From NCBI GenBank assembly GCA_007644065.1, contig VJWN01000022.1:1-64000 (forward strand): a stretch of DNA of 64,000 bases. The letters are read 5' to 3'. The position numbers were made by a program, and so were the translations under genes. The DNA is from Margaritispora aquatica. Taxonomy: Eukaryota; Ascomycota; Leotiomycetes; Helotiales; Discinellaceae. The notes under the pieces are model-generated. The model was not told the origin of the DNA. It searched no databases and saw only the letters and a program-made list of their open reading frames with translations. Of this stretch, positions 1 through 11,974 are shown piece after piece. Position 1 is the stretch's first letter, and each line of letters starts with the position of its first letter.

Positions 1-143
1 TATACCTCCGACTAGTGTCCAGTTACCCGCTTCTCGTATATAAATAAGAGTTAGGAGTAACTTAGTAAAAGTAAAAAGAAATTTTAATAAGATTGTAATT
101 CCTATAATACTAATTCTTACTATCTTACTAAGCGAACCTTATA
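1..143 (+). repeat. 5' LTR of outer element, 3' portion only
   Basis: This stretch aligns base for base with 19937-20080 near the 3' end of the right LTR, with many transition differences. The right copy ends TCACA where this one ends TTATA, a CpA to TpA change. The start of the LTR lies before the window. Confidence 0.88.
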
Positions 144-239
144 TTCTTCTCTCTTCTAATACTTAAAAACGAGAGGTAGTTTAATACGAATCGGTTAAGA
201 AACGTACTAGTTATAGAACTAGTTATATCTACTTAAAGA

Positions 240-1720
240 AAGTAGACTATACCTTTTACTTACTCGTAGACGTAGGGAAGGAACTAGTAAAGTAGGACTA
301 TATCGGAAGGAGCTAAAACGGGGCCTAGCTATATCTAAGAACTTATTATAGGGAATAAAGAAGACGAAGAAGATAAAGACGAAGGAGACGAAGACGAATT
401 AGTTAAAGATTAGGAGGACCCTTAATAACCTACTACTATAACGACTCTTATATCTAACTAGGAGTTAGCCTAAAAGTAAGAGAAAGTTAATCGGTTAAAA
501 CAACAAATTATAGCTATATAATAACGTCGTTATAACTAACAACGACAGAGCCGAAACGCCTCTAAAGTAGCTAGGTTAAGTAAAGAAGCCTAAGCCTTAC
601 GCGAAGAGCTCGTAAACTTATATAAGGAAGAAGAAGAGGAAGGAGATTATAATCTATTAAGAAGCTATAAACGTTAATATTAAAGATCCTAAACTAAGGA
701 AGCCGATTCTAAAGGTCCGCCTCGATACTAAAATTACTATAGTAAAGTACTAATTAGTTATATCCCTTAACTAAAGATTAAGTTACTCGAAATATTCTAC
801 AGGAAATTATTAAGTAAAATCTAAACTTTTATTAAGTAGGTAGAACGACGCTTTATATAAGATAATAAAAAGGACTATCTTATTAACTAAAGTAGAATTC
901 TATTTTATATAACCTCTTTTAATATAGTACCTAAACGGAAGTAAACCTCTTATAAAGAAAACTAAAAAGAGATTAAAAATATTAACTAAGATAATTTTAA
1001 GAGTTTCTTTAAAGATACTAATAACGACCTTACAAGTTTACTCTTATATATATCTAATAAGTATACGGAGGCTTAGTATTAAGAAGGTTAACTAATTAAG
1101 GATTTCGTAATTTATTTAAAATCCTTTAAATAATAATTAAAGTTTATAGATAATAAAAATAATAACTAGTAAAGATACTTAGTACTTTACTTTTAGTTAT
1201 ATCTAATATTAAAGTAAAACGTAAATATAAAAGATAAGGTTCCTATAGAATAAGAGAAGTTTATTAATCTTTATAAGTAATTATAAAAAAGAATAAAGAA
1301 TTAAGATAAGAATAAGGTTTTAACTAGTAGCTAAGACTATACTAATTAGAATCTTAGAAATAGATAAGAACCTTTATAGGACAAAGAAAAGAGTCTAGAA
1401 TATTTAAATTTAAGAGAAGGTTATACGAAGCCTAAATAGAACGATACGAATCGGACTTCTTTTAGACTTAAAACAAGGTTAACTAAGACTTATTATAAAT
1501 ATAATAAACTAGGATATATACTTTCTAGTTACTTATAAGTTAAGTGTTATAACTATAACGAAATAGGTTATATAGTACCTAATTACCTTAAGCCTAAGAG
1601 AGTATAAGGAAACTACTAGTCCTAGTAGTAATATTAATAATACTAACTATACTAAGTAATATTAAAGTACGTTAAAGGATTATAATTTTAATCTAAGTTA
1701 AAGGAGCTAAAAGGATATAG
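240..1720 (+). pseudogene. gag remnant of the outer element
   Basis: Stop-broken + strand sequence upstream of the protease remnant. A CCHC zinc-knuckle relic is visible at 1545-1586: the first Cys codon is kept, but later Cys and His codons now read as Tyr (TGT to TAT, CAT to TAT, TGC to TAC), all explained by CpA/TpG mutation. The N-terminal part is not recognisable by eye, and the limits are approximate. Confidence 0.55.
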
Positions 1721-1859
1721 AGGATAGAATAGGCCCTTATTAATAGTAAGGTAGAGTAGAGTTACGTATTACAAACTCTTACTATTAATTACAAATAGAC
1801 TCTAAAGAATAATTATATTAGCCTAGTTATAGTAAATAGAATAGAAATCTTAACTTATA

Positions 1860-4800
1860 AAATTTATAAGATTAACCTAAAGGCTATAGACTCTAAAGGT
1901 ATAACGAAGACCCTTTAATATAGCTTCGTGGCTTATAAGTTTACTAACCTTAACTTTTCTTTTATTCTAGGATTCCTTTAGTTAAAGGATATTAACTCTA
2001 TTATTAGATTTTATTTAAGGACCTAATAATACCTTTCGAAAAGTATTAGATTTACTTAGTAATAACGTTACGTTTTAAAAAAAAAGCTAAAGGATTATTT
2101 ATATATTATATAGTTATTAGAACTATTATTAAAGAAATAAAGAAGCTCTTATTAGAGCTCGAAGACTATAAGGTAGTTTTTAATAATACTAACATTAGTA
2201 TCTTACCTAAATACTATCTAATAAAATACTAAATCGACTTAGAGCTTAGTATAGAGGTACTATAAGGACTAGTTTACTCTTTATTAGAATAGGAGCTTTT
2301 AGTTCTTTAGGAATATCTTAATATTAGTAAAAAGAAAAGGTAGATCTATCGTTTAACTAGCCTTATAGAAGTACCTATCTTTTTTATACTTAAGAAAGAT
2401 AGAGGACTAAGGCTATATATTAACTACTACGGGTTAAATAAGGTAATAATTAAGAATCGTACTCTTTTACTACTAATTAATAAAATACTAGATCGACTAT
2501 AATATTCGTAAAGATTTATAAAGCTAGATCTAAAAGATATATATTATCGTCTTTAGATTAAAGAAAAAGATAAGTAGAAGATAGTCTTTTAGACTTATTA
2601 CGAATACTTCAAGTATTTAGTCTTACTATTTAGATTATCTAATACTCTTACTACTTTCTAAGCCTATATTAATTAAGCTCTTATTAGTCTCGTTAACGTT
2701 ACTTATATAGTTTATTTAAATAATATTTTAATCTTTTTAAAAGACTTTAGAAAGTATATAGAGACAGTATAAAAGGTTCTTATATAACTTAAATAATATA
2801 AGCTTTTCGTTAATCTTAAAAAATATATCTTTAATACTAATATAGTAGAATTCCTAGGTTTTATTATTAAACTATAAAGGGTTACTATAGATCCGTTAAG
2901 AGTTAGTATTATATTTAACTAACTTATACTTAAGTCTTTCTAAGATATTTAAGTATTTTTAGAATTTACTAACTTTTATAAAAGGTTTATCTAAGGATAT
3001 TTAAAAATCTCTTACTCTTTAACTAAGATACTAAAGAGAATAGAAAAAGAAAGGAAGATAAGGCTATATCGTCTCTCTCTTAAAGCCGAGTTAGCTTTTA
3101 GAGATCTTTATAAGAAATTTATTAAAGTACTGATTCTTTGTTATTTTAACCTTACTAAGAGAATTATAGTAGAAATAGATACTTTGTAGTTTACTATTAA
3201 AGGTATTTTATCTTAACTATTTAAAGAAAGAAAGGATATAAGATAGTACCTTATTGTTTTTTATTTAAAAAAGCTTTTTCTTATAAAAAGGAATTATAAA
3301 GTTTATAATACTAAGTTAATAACTATAGTTTTTACGTTTAAACAATAGGGACAATACTTCTATAAAGCCTCTAAAGTAATTATAGTTCGTACTAACTATA
3401 AGAACCTAAAATACTTTATAACTAAAAGAAAGGTTAACGGTAAATAAGCTTATTAGATAGAAAGTCTAGTTAAAATCGATTTTATAATTAAGTATAGACT
3501 TAGGAAAACTAACTTAGTAAATAGACCTTTATAGAGGCTAGACTATAAAGAAACAAAAGGAGATAATAATTCTTTACTTATACTATATAATAAGCTAAAA
3601 ATAACTATAGTAATATAAAAAGATATTAAACTACTCTATAAAAAAGTTAAGATTATCGTTATATTTATAGTAGCTTCTAAACCCTAGAAGGTAAGAGTAA
3701 AGATAAGGATTAGGTATTCCTAGAACAGAGATACTCTATAGCTTAGTTAAAGACCTTATATACGAGACGTATAGACTAAAGATAATTATAATATAGTAGA
3801 TAATATTAAGTTATTAAAGCTTGTTACTAGAGCTATTAGTTATAAATAATACGTTCTATAGTTACTAGTAGTTCTACTACTAGTAACTGAAATAGTAAAT
3901 AAACCTATATTAAAACCGTTTCGTAATATACTTCTTTAATTATAAGAGAATAACTCTTTTATAAAAGAAAAGTACTATAATATAAAGCTAGTATAGAGAT
4001 ATACTAGAAAAGATATATAAAGAGTAAACTTAAGTAGTTTATTAAGATATAAGAATATAATATATATTTTACTTAAAAGAGCTTTAAAATTAGAGGTAAT
4101 TTAGACTTACTACGATAATATAACGATAGGTTACTTTAAAATAACTAAAACCGTTAAGCTAATTAAAAGAAAATATTTTTAGATAAGTATAAAGAATAAT
4201 ATAAAAGAATACGTTACTAACTATATAGTATACTAAAGAAGTAAGGTAAGGAGATACTATCTCTATAGTAAGATAGCTCTATTTCTAGTCCTTTTCGTAC
4301 TATAAGAAGAGATAACTATAGACTTTATAATAGATCTTCTACCTTTAAAATAAAGAGTATAGATATATAACTTTATTCTAGTAATAGTTAATAGGTTTAT
4401 AAAGATAGCTTAGTATATACTATATTATAAAACTATCGATATAATAAAGTTTACTAATTTATTTATATATTATATATATAAGGATTTTAGTTATCTAAAA
4501 GGTATAACCTCTAATAAAGGTTTAGTATTTATAAGTAAGTTTTAGTCTATAGTAATATAGTACCTTTAGGTTCGCTATTGTCTTAATACCGCTTTTTATC
4601 TATAAATAAATAGTTAAATAAAGTATTAAAACTAGACTCTAGAGTTTTATCTTTAAGTATTTTATAATTATAAGTAATTAGATTAGATAAGTAAACTAGT
4701 ATTAGTTAAGTTTACTTATAATAACTCGGTTTATAATAGTACTAGTAAGATATTATTTTAGTTACTTTATAAATACTACCTTAAACTAGGTATAAACGTC

Positions 4801-5301
4801 AAGGATACTATCTTTATTAAAGAAGTACTTATTATTAAAAAAAGAATTAAAATACTTACTTAAGATCGAGAAGAGACTAAAGTAACTCTCTATAACGTAG
4901 TTAAATTGTATAAGAAGTTTTACGATAAAAAGTATAACTTAATAAGATTTAAGATTAAAGATAAGGTATTATTATTAACTAAAAACATTCGTTAATTACG
5001 TCCTAGTAAGAAACTCTTTAATAAATTCCTTAGACCTTTTAAAATTATAACGATTAAGGGTTAGTATAAATAAGCCTACTAACTAAAGCTTCTATAACAC
5101 TACTAAATATATAACGTTTTCTATATATTATTATTAGAACTATAAGAGAGCTATAAAGGAGTAGAAGTATCTATAGAAGAAGTGTAGATCTAGGACGAGC
5201 TAGAGTACAAAGTAAAGGCTATCTAAGCACACTATAAAAGTAATAACGGAAGGGAATACTTAGTAAGATAGAAGGGATATAGACTTAACAAAGATATATA
5301 G
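1860..5301 (+). pseudogene. pol remnant of the outer element (PR, RT, RNase H, IN, start of chromodomain)
   Basis: A protease relic lies near 1889-2010, with a D-S core and the downstream ILGFP..KDI block. RT covers about 2180-2900; its catalytic aspartate pair now reads L-N-N at 2713-2724, so it is dead. RNase H covers about 3100-3550. The integrase HHCC finger and DDE core lie at about 4080-4800. The chromodomain begins near 5190 and contains EYLVR.KGY. RT through chromodomain share one frame broken by TAG/TAA; the protease is in another frame, so a frameshift or indel lies between. The frame is cut at 5301 by the inner element and resumes at 18572. Confidence 0.88.
5298..5301. repeat. Target-site duplication ATAG, left copy
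   Basis: ATAG precedes the TG of the left LTR and recurs at 18568-18571 directly after the CA of the right LTR. Confidence 0.85.
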
Positions 5302-5544
5302 TGTAAAGGCTACAAAACTGCTGTGCTACAGGGGGAGTAGTGTGAGAGGATAGGGTAGCACTAGGTCTATAACGCTCTGGTCTAGCACGTCTAATACGTA
5401 GGAAAAAGGGCCCGTCACATTAGTTGGGAAAGAAGAAGATGATTTGCTATGTAATATCGAGAGCTCCCTATAAAAGACCCATCCCATATCACGTGCCCTG
5501 ATCAGCTAACAGATCAGGTGACCGGCCAGCCCTTAACCACTACA
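5302..5544 (-). repeat. 3' LTR of inner element
   Basis: Same length as the copy at 18325-18567 and different at two positions only: G5379 versus A18402, and T5534 versus C18557. Both are RIP-type transitions. It contains a perfect 7-base inverted repeat (CCTGATC 5498-5504, GATCAGG 5513-5519) and, on the + strand, TATAAAAG at 5470-5477. Confidence 0.97.
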
Positions 5545-5563
5545 TTCGTCCCCCCCTCCTTTA
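5545..5563 (-). other. Polypurine tract of inner element
   Basis: On the minus strand AAAGGAGGGGGGGACGAA abuts the 3' LTR, the expected plus-strand primer of an LTR element. Confidence 0.8.
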
Positions 5564-5717
5564 GTAGTCGACCCCGACTACTACCAGGCTAGGCACGCAA
5601 CCTCCTCCATAGGCGACAAAATAGTACACCCGGCGCATGAAATAACAAAGCACTTTCGTTCAAACAGCGCTACAGGCGAAAGAAGGGAGAAGAAAAAAAG
5701 AAAACAAGAAGACTAAT

Positions 5718-8330
5718 CTATATCATACTTCCAGCATCAGCGTCCATTTTCTCTACAAAATTGTCTCGTCCCCTTAGAGCGCTTTCTTCTTCATTAGTGT
5801 CAAAACCTTCGTCATCCTCTAGAGTAAGAAACGGAATACCGTCCGCTTCCAGCCTTCCTAGGTAAAAGAAGTACGATTTCTCACCGAAAGCGCGACGCTC
5901 TTCCTACTTGACCAGTTCGAAAGCTTCCTAAGCAACTGTCACAGCTCGTGCTCTCCAGTTCCGGATATACTCAGCGGCTGTTTCGTCAGACCCTATGAGT
6001 AGCAGGTCTCTGTCCTTCAAAACCAACGGAGAATCCCAGCGCCTTCTACACACGAGAGCGTCTAACAAAGCTCCTAGACCCGTCACCTCAACTACGGCTA
6101 GGAAACGGTATAGAATGGCACCGTATTTGTTAGCTAGACCGGATAGCGTGGCGGCAGGCGAAATCATATCTCTATGTACTACAGCAAGTATGTCCTATAA
6201 CCCTCCTTCCACGACCTCCAGATTCTTGAGATCTTCTTGAAGCCCTACTAGCCACGGAAGCATCAGGCGCCGCTCTTTCTTGGCTAGGCCGTCTGCACCG
6301 TGTGGGATTTAGGGAACGAAAATGCGGGCTTGCCCTCTCTTTCCGGGCTTAAAGGTCTAGTCTATACCTAGTAGTTTAAAGTCTTCCTTAGTAAATATCT
6401 TCTCGGTAACCTTATAGACGAGGCCATCCGATCCTTGTCCTCGATCTAAAACTCTCTTCTACCAGGCTCCAAGACACCTATACATCCCTGGGATCATAAC
6501 AGTATAATTTGTCTCATCTTCATTATTTATTGAGACGAATCCTTGGATCATACTAGTGCCTCGCTACTTTTCCACCATAAGTAGGACGTTTAAGTCTATA
6601 TATCGGAATTAGGTACTGTCTCCTTTCACATTGTATTTAGCATAGTACGGGTAGGACACGAGTCTCTATTGCTTGTCTGGACGGAGTACAGCATAGGCCG
6701 TGTAGTAAACAGGATCCTGGCGCATCAATTGTTGACTAATCGAGAAGAACATATTCCGTAGCCATCCGTAGTTCGCAATCCCATTGATTTGTCTCAGATA
6801 GTGTTTATACATGTCGAACTCCTGGTCCACGATCGCACCAATAGGCGTTTCCCACCACTATGTAAAGATGTTTAGTACAACGGTGCCTTCATCATCCTAG
6901 ACCTTCATGTCGATTTCATCGCAAATTCGTTTCTACACGAGACTCTAATCAAAGTCCTACTGTTTTATACCGTCGTTATAGTAGAACTTGTAGGGGCCTA
7001 GGTTGTCGGAAGGTCTTGTAGGCCGATTTCCTTTTCGGAACTATCGGTACGTTGTCTTGTCGGTTTTCATTTTTCCTAGATGTAGCTTGTTCTCGTGTAT
7101 AATTTTTAGTCTCTAGTTCATGACTTCTACATTAAGGGTTTTGACGCGTAGGCCTACGTGAGTAGCAACGCCTTTCGTGTGTACGAAACAGACTTTCCTA
7201 AAACCCATCATCCGGTCCAGTAGCTTCAGGTTTACGAACTCCTCGTAGGTAGCAGTTTTGAGTACTATCTGCTTATAGGAATCCGAGACCTCCTCCGAGC
7301 ACTCGTAGTTGCCTTTTCTCCGCTTCCTAGGCCGCTTATCGTCGTCCTCACTAGCTGATACGAAGACTAGGAGGCTCGCTTCTTCGACTTCTTTGGCCGC
7401 CTCCTTCAGGGCTGCTTCGTCGACTGTATATTGTACAGTTACAGCTTCCAGTTCCTTGTCTTGCAGGGCACTTTCGTCGATATACTTAGAGGCCGAAGTT
7501 TTACTCCGCGGTAAAGATTTAGTTTTCGAGGGGTCGCTACTTAGTTCGCGTATTTCACGCGCCGGGAGCGGGAAATCGGGGCTCGGTTCAGGTTCCGCGA
7601 TGTCCATGATCTCTTACTGTCCCTCCTCAATGAGGCCCCCGCGGCCGATTCTTATTCCGTGACTAGCCAGCTACGCGTTCGTAGGGTTTTCCGTGGCGCT
7701 TGACTTGCTTGCCTTGTCTAGGTCCGCCGTTTTAACCGTCTTTTTGCTTGAGATCCCTTTTCCGCGCTTATTTAGGCGATTGATGATTTCGTTGTTGATT
7801 CTAACTACGGCTAGTTCCCAGCTATATACGCTAGACAGTTTTCGGATCCCGGCCATAAACCTCTACGAGACCTTCTCAGAACTTGCTATCCTACGTTTAG
7901 TCAGGCACTCGATAATGTCCTTGTCCTAGTTACCGAGGGCAGCGCGCCTAGCTTCGTCGATCCTATCTCGTCGCTCCGTATTATTCTTGATCACAACGAC
8001 GGCTTTACTCTAGCGCGCCAGGAATTCTTCTTTAGAGATAGTCGCTCTAAAGGCCCTATCTTCCCGGATATACTTAAAGATCTCTTCGACCGTATCGCCC
8101 GAATTAGTATAGTATCTAAGTATCTGGTCCAATACCTCCGCTTGTACATCGCTTCTTTCGCGCTTATCTTCAATGCTCTACATAAAGCTTATAGCGTCCT
8201 TAGTCGTTTCGATCTGGATTGCTGTCCCTCTAACCGTGATCTACTGGTTGGGTTCGTCTATTGTTCTTCCGGCTGTCCTGTAGCGGGTACTCTCGATCTG
8301 GTTAGTACTCTCTAGTGCTAGTAATAACAC
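5718..8330 (-). pseudogene. Accessory reading frame A of the inner element (about 870 codons), possible 2OG-Fe(II) dioxygenase-like protein
   Basis: One minus-strand frame runs from about 8330 to TAG 5718-5720. Apart from roughly twenty TAG codons and two TAA codons, all where Gln or Trp is plausible, it has no other stop, so it was a long protein gene. It lies between integrase and the 3' LTR, in the same direction as gag-pol. The N-terminal third is charged (a DDDKRPRKRRK-type basic run near 7320). The C-terminal half has recognisable blocks: FRYID at 6594-6611, where TAT could derive from CAT and restore an H-x-D pair; IQGFVSINNEDE; IPHGADG near 6300; and RRLMLPWLVGLQED. The H-x-D plus a later P-H-G resembles the iron-binding layout of 2-oxoglutarate dioxygenases. 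That is inference only; the family is not established. Confidence 0.6.
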
Positions 8331-8437
8331 CCTTCTATTATCGAAATAGTTTGAAACTTTTTGGTAAAGTTTTTAGAATCAAATTCCCTTTTGAAGTCGC
8401 CGAAACTCTATTGTCAAGTTGCTATCAATTTAGCTTT

Positions 8438-8610
8438 TTGGCGTTAGGTCAGGTGACTTTTTCGCTTAATTTAGGACGAATTCAGCTTTTTAGCCTCTTC
8501 CCTTCTAGATTCCTAATTATTTATTCGCGATTTCACTACAAATTCCTCTAACTTTTTTCAAACAATTTCGATTATAGTTTTCGGTCTATACACCTTTCCC
8601 TTCCTTCCTC
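8438..8610 (+). repeat. Conserved upstream block of B1 (copy 1)
   Basis: It shares GTTAGGTCAGGTGACTT, a later AATTCCTC.AACTTTTTTCA block and TTCGGTCTA.A.AC with 10449-10610, in the same order and spacing, directly upstream of the related frames. The likely explanation is a duplicated promoter region. Confidence 0.75.
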
Positions 8611-8689
8611 TAACCCCCCTCCTTATACGGCAGTACTTATACCAACTCACAGCTTACAGCTCCGTTACCTTCCCCGCTTTAGTGTAACT

Positions 8690-10123
8690 ATGACTCCTCA
8701 ACCTAAAGCAGATGAACTAGCTACCCGTAGGGTTCTCAATCCCGCTAAAGGCACTATGCATATATGTGACCTTATTGATATAACTAAGGACGGTGTGTAC
8801 AACAAGGATATTCTGTCCTCGTACTTGGTCGGCCTCGTTACTCTTTCTGTTAAGTTAAGGATCATTTCGGTATGGGAGGGTTCTCTGTTCTAAATTCCGT
8901 TCGTTAAGGGTCCTAAGCTCTACGCTAATGCCATCATGATCGGCGATCCTTACATTAGTCCTAATAGCCTTGTATTGGCTATCGACGATGTCATCCTCCG
9001 CGGCGGCCTTGATTACTATAAGTAGCATACTAACCCTAGCATCTTACCGCTCAGTATTGAAGGTATCAAGACCTACGCCAACTTTGAAGCATAGAAGCGA
9101 GACTACTTTTTTGTTAGCGGCAACAAGGGCTCTAGTGTTTATGATCGCGTTGGTAGTCTCAACAGCCTAAAAACCATTGATACATACGTTAATGGTCGCA
9201 ATTACACTCCCGGTCCCAACACAGTACTCTAGAACACTCTCAAGCCTCGCAGTGGTTTACGCTCTTCTCGCGCCTCCGGCTCCGCTTCTCAGTCACGCTC
9301 TTAACCTCGTACTCCACAAGTCTAGACCGCTCCAGTTCAACCCGTCCCACCGTAGCCCGCTCGCAACTCCGGCGGCGAATCCAGTAGAGCTACTCCCGTC
9401 CCCTCAAATAACAAGAAACGTAAGCGCTCGTCCACTACGCCTAAGTCTTCTAAACGTATTACACCCGTAGACGACGAGGATTTTGCGAGCCCGACGCGTG
9501 AAATAAAGGCGGAGGGTTCCGGCAGAAAGAAATCTAGAACTAGAAGGCAAAAGAGTAAGTAGAAGGAGGACAGTCCCGCCGCTAATTCGGATAGTACCAC
9601 CGGTAGTATAACTAAGGCTAAATTTCTTCGGGATTATAATATTCGACTCTACGGCCGCTCCACTACTCCCGAGGCTGGAACCCTAACGCTCCCCTAACCT
9701 TACGACCCTGAACTGTAGGAGCTCGTTAATAGTGTAATGTTCGATTCTTTTCTACATAATAGCGATAATAGCGGGGAGAAGGATAACGAAGGTAAACAGG
9801 TCCCAGCTATTACGTCTTCCCCCGCTGTTCTTAGACGTCCGACTAGTTCGCTACTTTCCTTCCTCTCGTAAACTCCAGCTATCGATAGTAACGTAAGCGA
9901 TAATAATGATAGCGAGTCCGCCGGGGAGGGTGCTAAGCGTAGTGGACATGATTCTAATAGTGACTAGGATAGCTCGCCTTAACCACGTCGTAAGGGCAAG
10001 GGAAAGGCTAAGAAGACTCCTGTCAAGGCTACTTCCAAGTCAGTTAAGACTCCAACCGAGCGGGGTACCAAGCTCAAGCTTGTCGTGTCTCGTAAGGCGG
10101 GCAGTCGCGGTAGAGAGAACTAG
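8690..10123 (+). pseudogene. Accessory reading frame B1, antisense to gag-pol (about 478 codons)
   Basis: From ATG 8690 one + strand frame runs to TAG 10121-10123, broken only by TAG/TAA codons of RIP type (for example 8891, 9025, 9091). The N-terminal block contains RVLNPAKGTMH and DILSSYLVGL, also present in B2. The middle is Ser/Pro/Arg-rich, and the C-terminus is very basic (RRKGKGKAKK, KLKLVVSRK), suggesting a nuclear or nucleic-acid-binding protein. It is divergent from frame A across an approximately 360-base gap. No known family was recognised. Confidence 0.6.
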
Positions 10124-10448
10124 GTCTCAGTCGTTCCCCTTCTATTCTTTTGTTCTTCGTATAGGTTTTCTTTCTCGATAGGTCCTCTTGCCTAGTAATT
10201 TGATTAATACGTCCGGTACGTAGTTCGCGGGTAGCGCTTATGAAATACAATAGTTTTTACAAACAGAAAGATAAAATTTAAATATAATTTTAAAGTGTAA
10301 TATAGTAAGCGGCTAAATCCGTAAAATATAGTAATAAGGAGAGAAACAGAAAACAAAAATAGCGGGGATAAAGGAAACGTTCTTTGCTCGTCACAGTAGT
10401 TAGTTGTACGGGCTCTCCTCCTCTCATTCTTATGATATATTACTACAG

Positions 10449-10610
10449 CGTCGTTAGGTCAGGTGACTTCCTCGCTTAATTCAAGAATTCGACTTTTTTA
10501 CTCATTTTAGCTCGCTTTTTCAGCTATTTAGCTTTTATTTCGGTCACAATTCCTCCAACTTTTTTCAAGCAATTTTAAGTCTAGCCTTCGGTCTACATAC
10601 TCTTCTCTTC
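10449..10610 (+). repeat. Conserved upstream block of B2 (copy 2)
   Basis: Partner of 8438-8610, about 2.0 kb downstream. The two blocks plus the coding similarity show that promoter and gene were duplicated together. Confidence 0.75.
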
Positions 10611-10666
10611 TCGTCCGCTTATCGGCTAACGATCGCAGGTTACCTCCGGCCTATCTTCTCGCGACT

Positions 10667-11437
10667 ATAAGTACCCCTCTAGAACGTACTAGGGTCTTCA
10701 ATCCCCCAGCGGGCTCCATTCATGTCAGCGACCTGATCGCTATAGCTCGCGATAGCATTCACGCCAATAACTACTTGTCATCCTATTTGATAGGTACACT
10801 CCTGTTTGGCTACAAGCTCGGACTCGTCAACCCAGAGGACCTTTCACTTTTCAAGCTTTCTTTTCCTAAAGGTGCCCGTCTTCTTCCCAGCACGCTTTTG
10901 GTTAGTGACCCATGCCTTGGCCCGGATACTACACTTATAGAGTTTAACGACATCGTCCTCTATAGCTACCATTCCTACTACAAGGATAAGGACGATCCAG
11001 GTATTACTCCAAATTCTCTTAAGGAGCTTGCGGGTCATCCTCGTCTTGACGGGTAGGTTCGAACCAACCTTTACTACGGCGGTAGCGAGAACGATCGCAC
11101 CTACGTTCGAGCTCATAGTACAGAAGCGGGCAAGGTTGATCTTAGTCCAAACACAGTTCCTTTCGACGAGTCCGACTTTCGTGTCGTACGCAAGCTCCGT
11201 CCTTTCTCCCAGCTACGCCAGTACCGTTTTAGTCAGGCCAGAATCCGCTTTCCCGCTCCCAGCAAGCCCAAGAAGAAGCTTAATCCTTCCTTCGACTATA
11301 CCTACCGTCCTAACTTTAGTAAGACTAAGGAAGAGCAAGCTTGTATAGATTCCCTCGAACACCGAATTACGTATACAGAGAGGAACCGGTTCTTTTCGAG
11401 GGTATGTTTATATCTTCTAAGCAGCTTTCGATTATAA
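10667..11437 (+). pseudogene. Accessory reading frame B2, diverged duplicate of B1
   Basis: The frame starts at ATA 10667, aligned with the ATG of B1 and explained by TpG to TpA. It runs 257 codons to TAA 11435-11437 with a single internal TAG at 11057. The block RVFNPPAGSIHVSDLI and NYLSSYLIG matches B1. It lacks the long basic tail of B1 and ends with a lysine-rich segment (SKPKKKLNPS). It converges with the end of pol, leaving about 540 AT-rich bases between. Function unknown. Confidence 0.6.
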
Positions 11438-11974
11438 AAAAAAAATCTAATAGTTATTTCAGTATTAAGGGTTAGTTACGGTTTCTAATATAAGTCTGAA
11501 TCGCTCTTCAGGGTTAACGCTCGATATATTTTTCTCTTCGCTAAGTCTTTTACTTCGGCCTATTATAATACACTTTTGGTACGTCTTGCGAATTTCCTCT
11601 TAAGGAGCAAAAATAGAAGTCTTGCGTATAAAATAAAATCAAATCGAAACTTCGTAGCAGGGGAAGCAGAATTAAGCCTAAAATTTTATAACAAAAGAAA
11701 ATAAACAAAACGAGGGTAAACATAGCTTCCTTTTAAAGGGCGGGTACAAATAGAAACAAAGAAAGTTAAGAAAAATTTAGTACCAGCTAAAACTCCGGTC
11801 GCTTACTCCCTTCTCCCCCCTTTTTTTTTCATTTCACGCTCCCGGCGCGTAAAATAGTAATCTTTCTTACTTCTCTATTACCACCGTAAAGCGGCTTCCC
11901 CCTAGAATTGCCTTCCTACGTCGATCTTGGCTTTCCAGCTCTTACTGTCTACTCTCGGCCCCTCGCGTAGTTGC

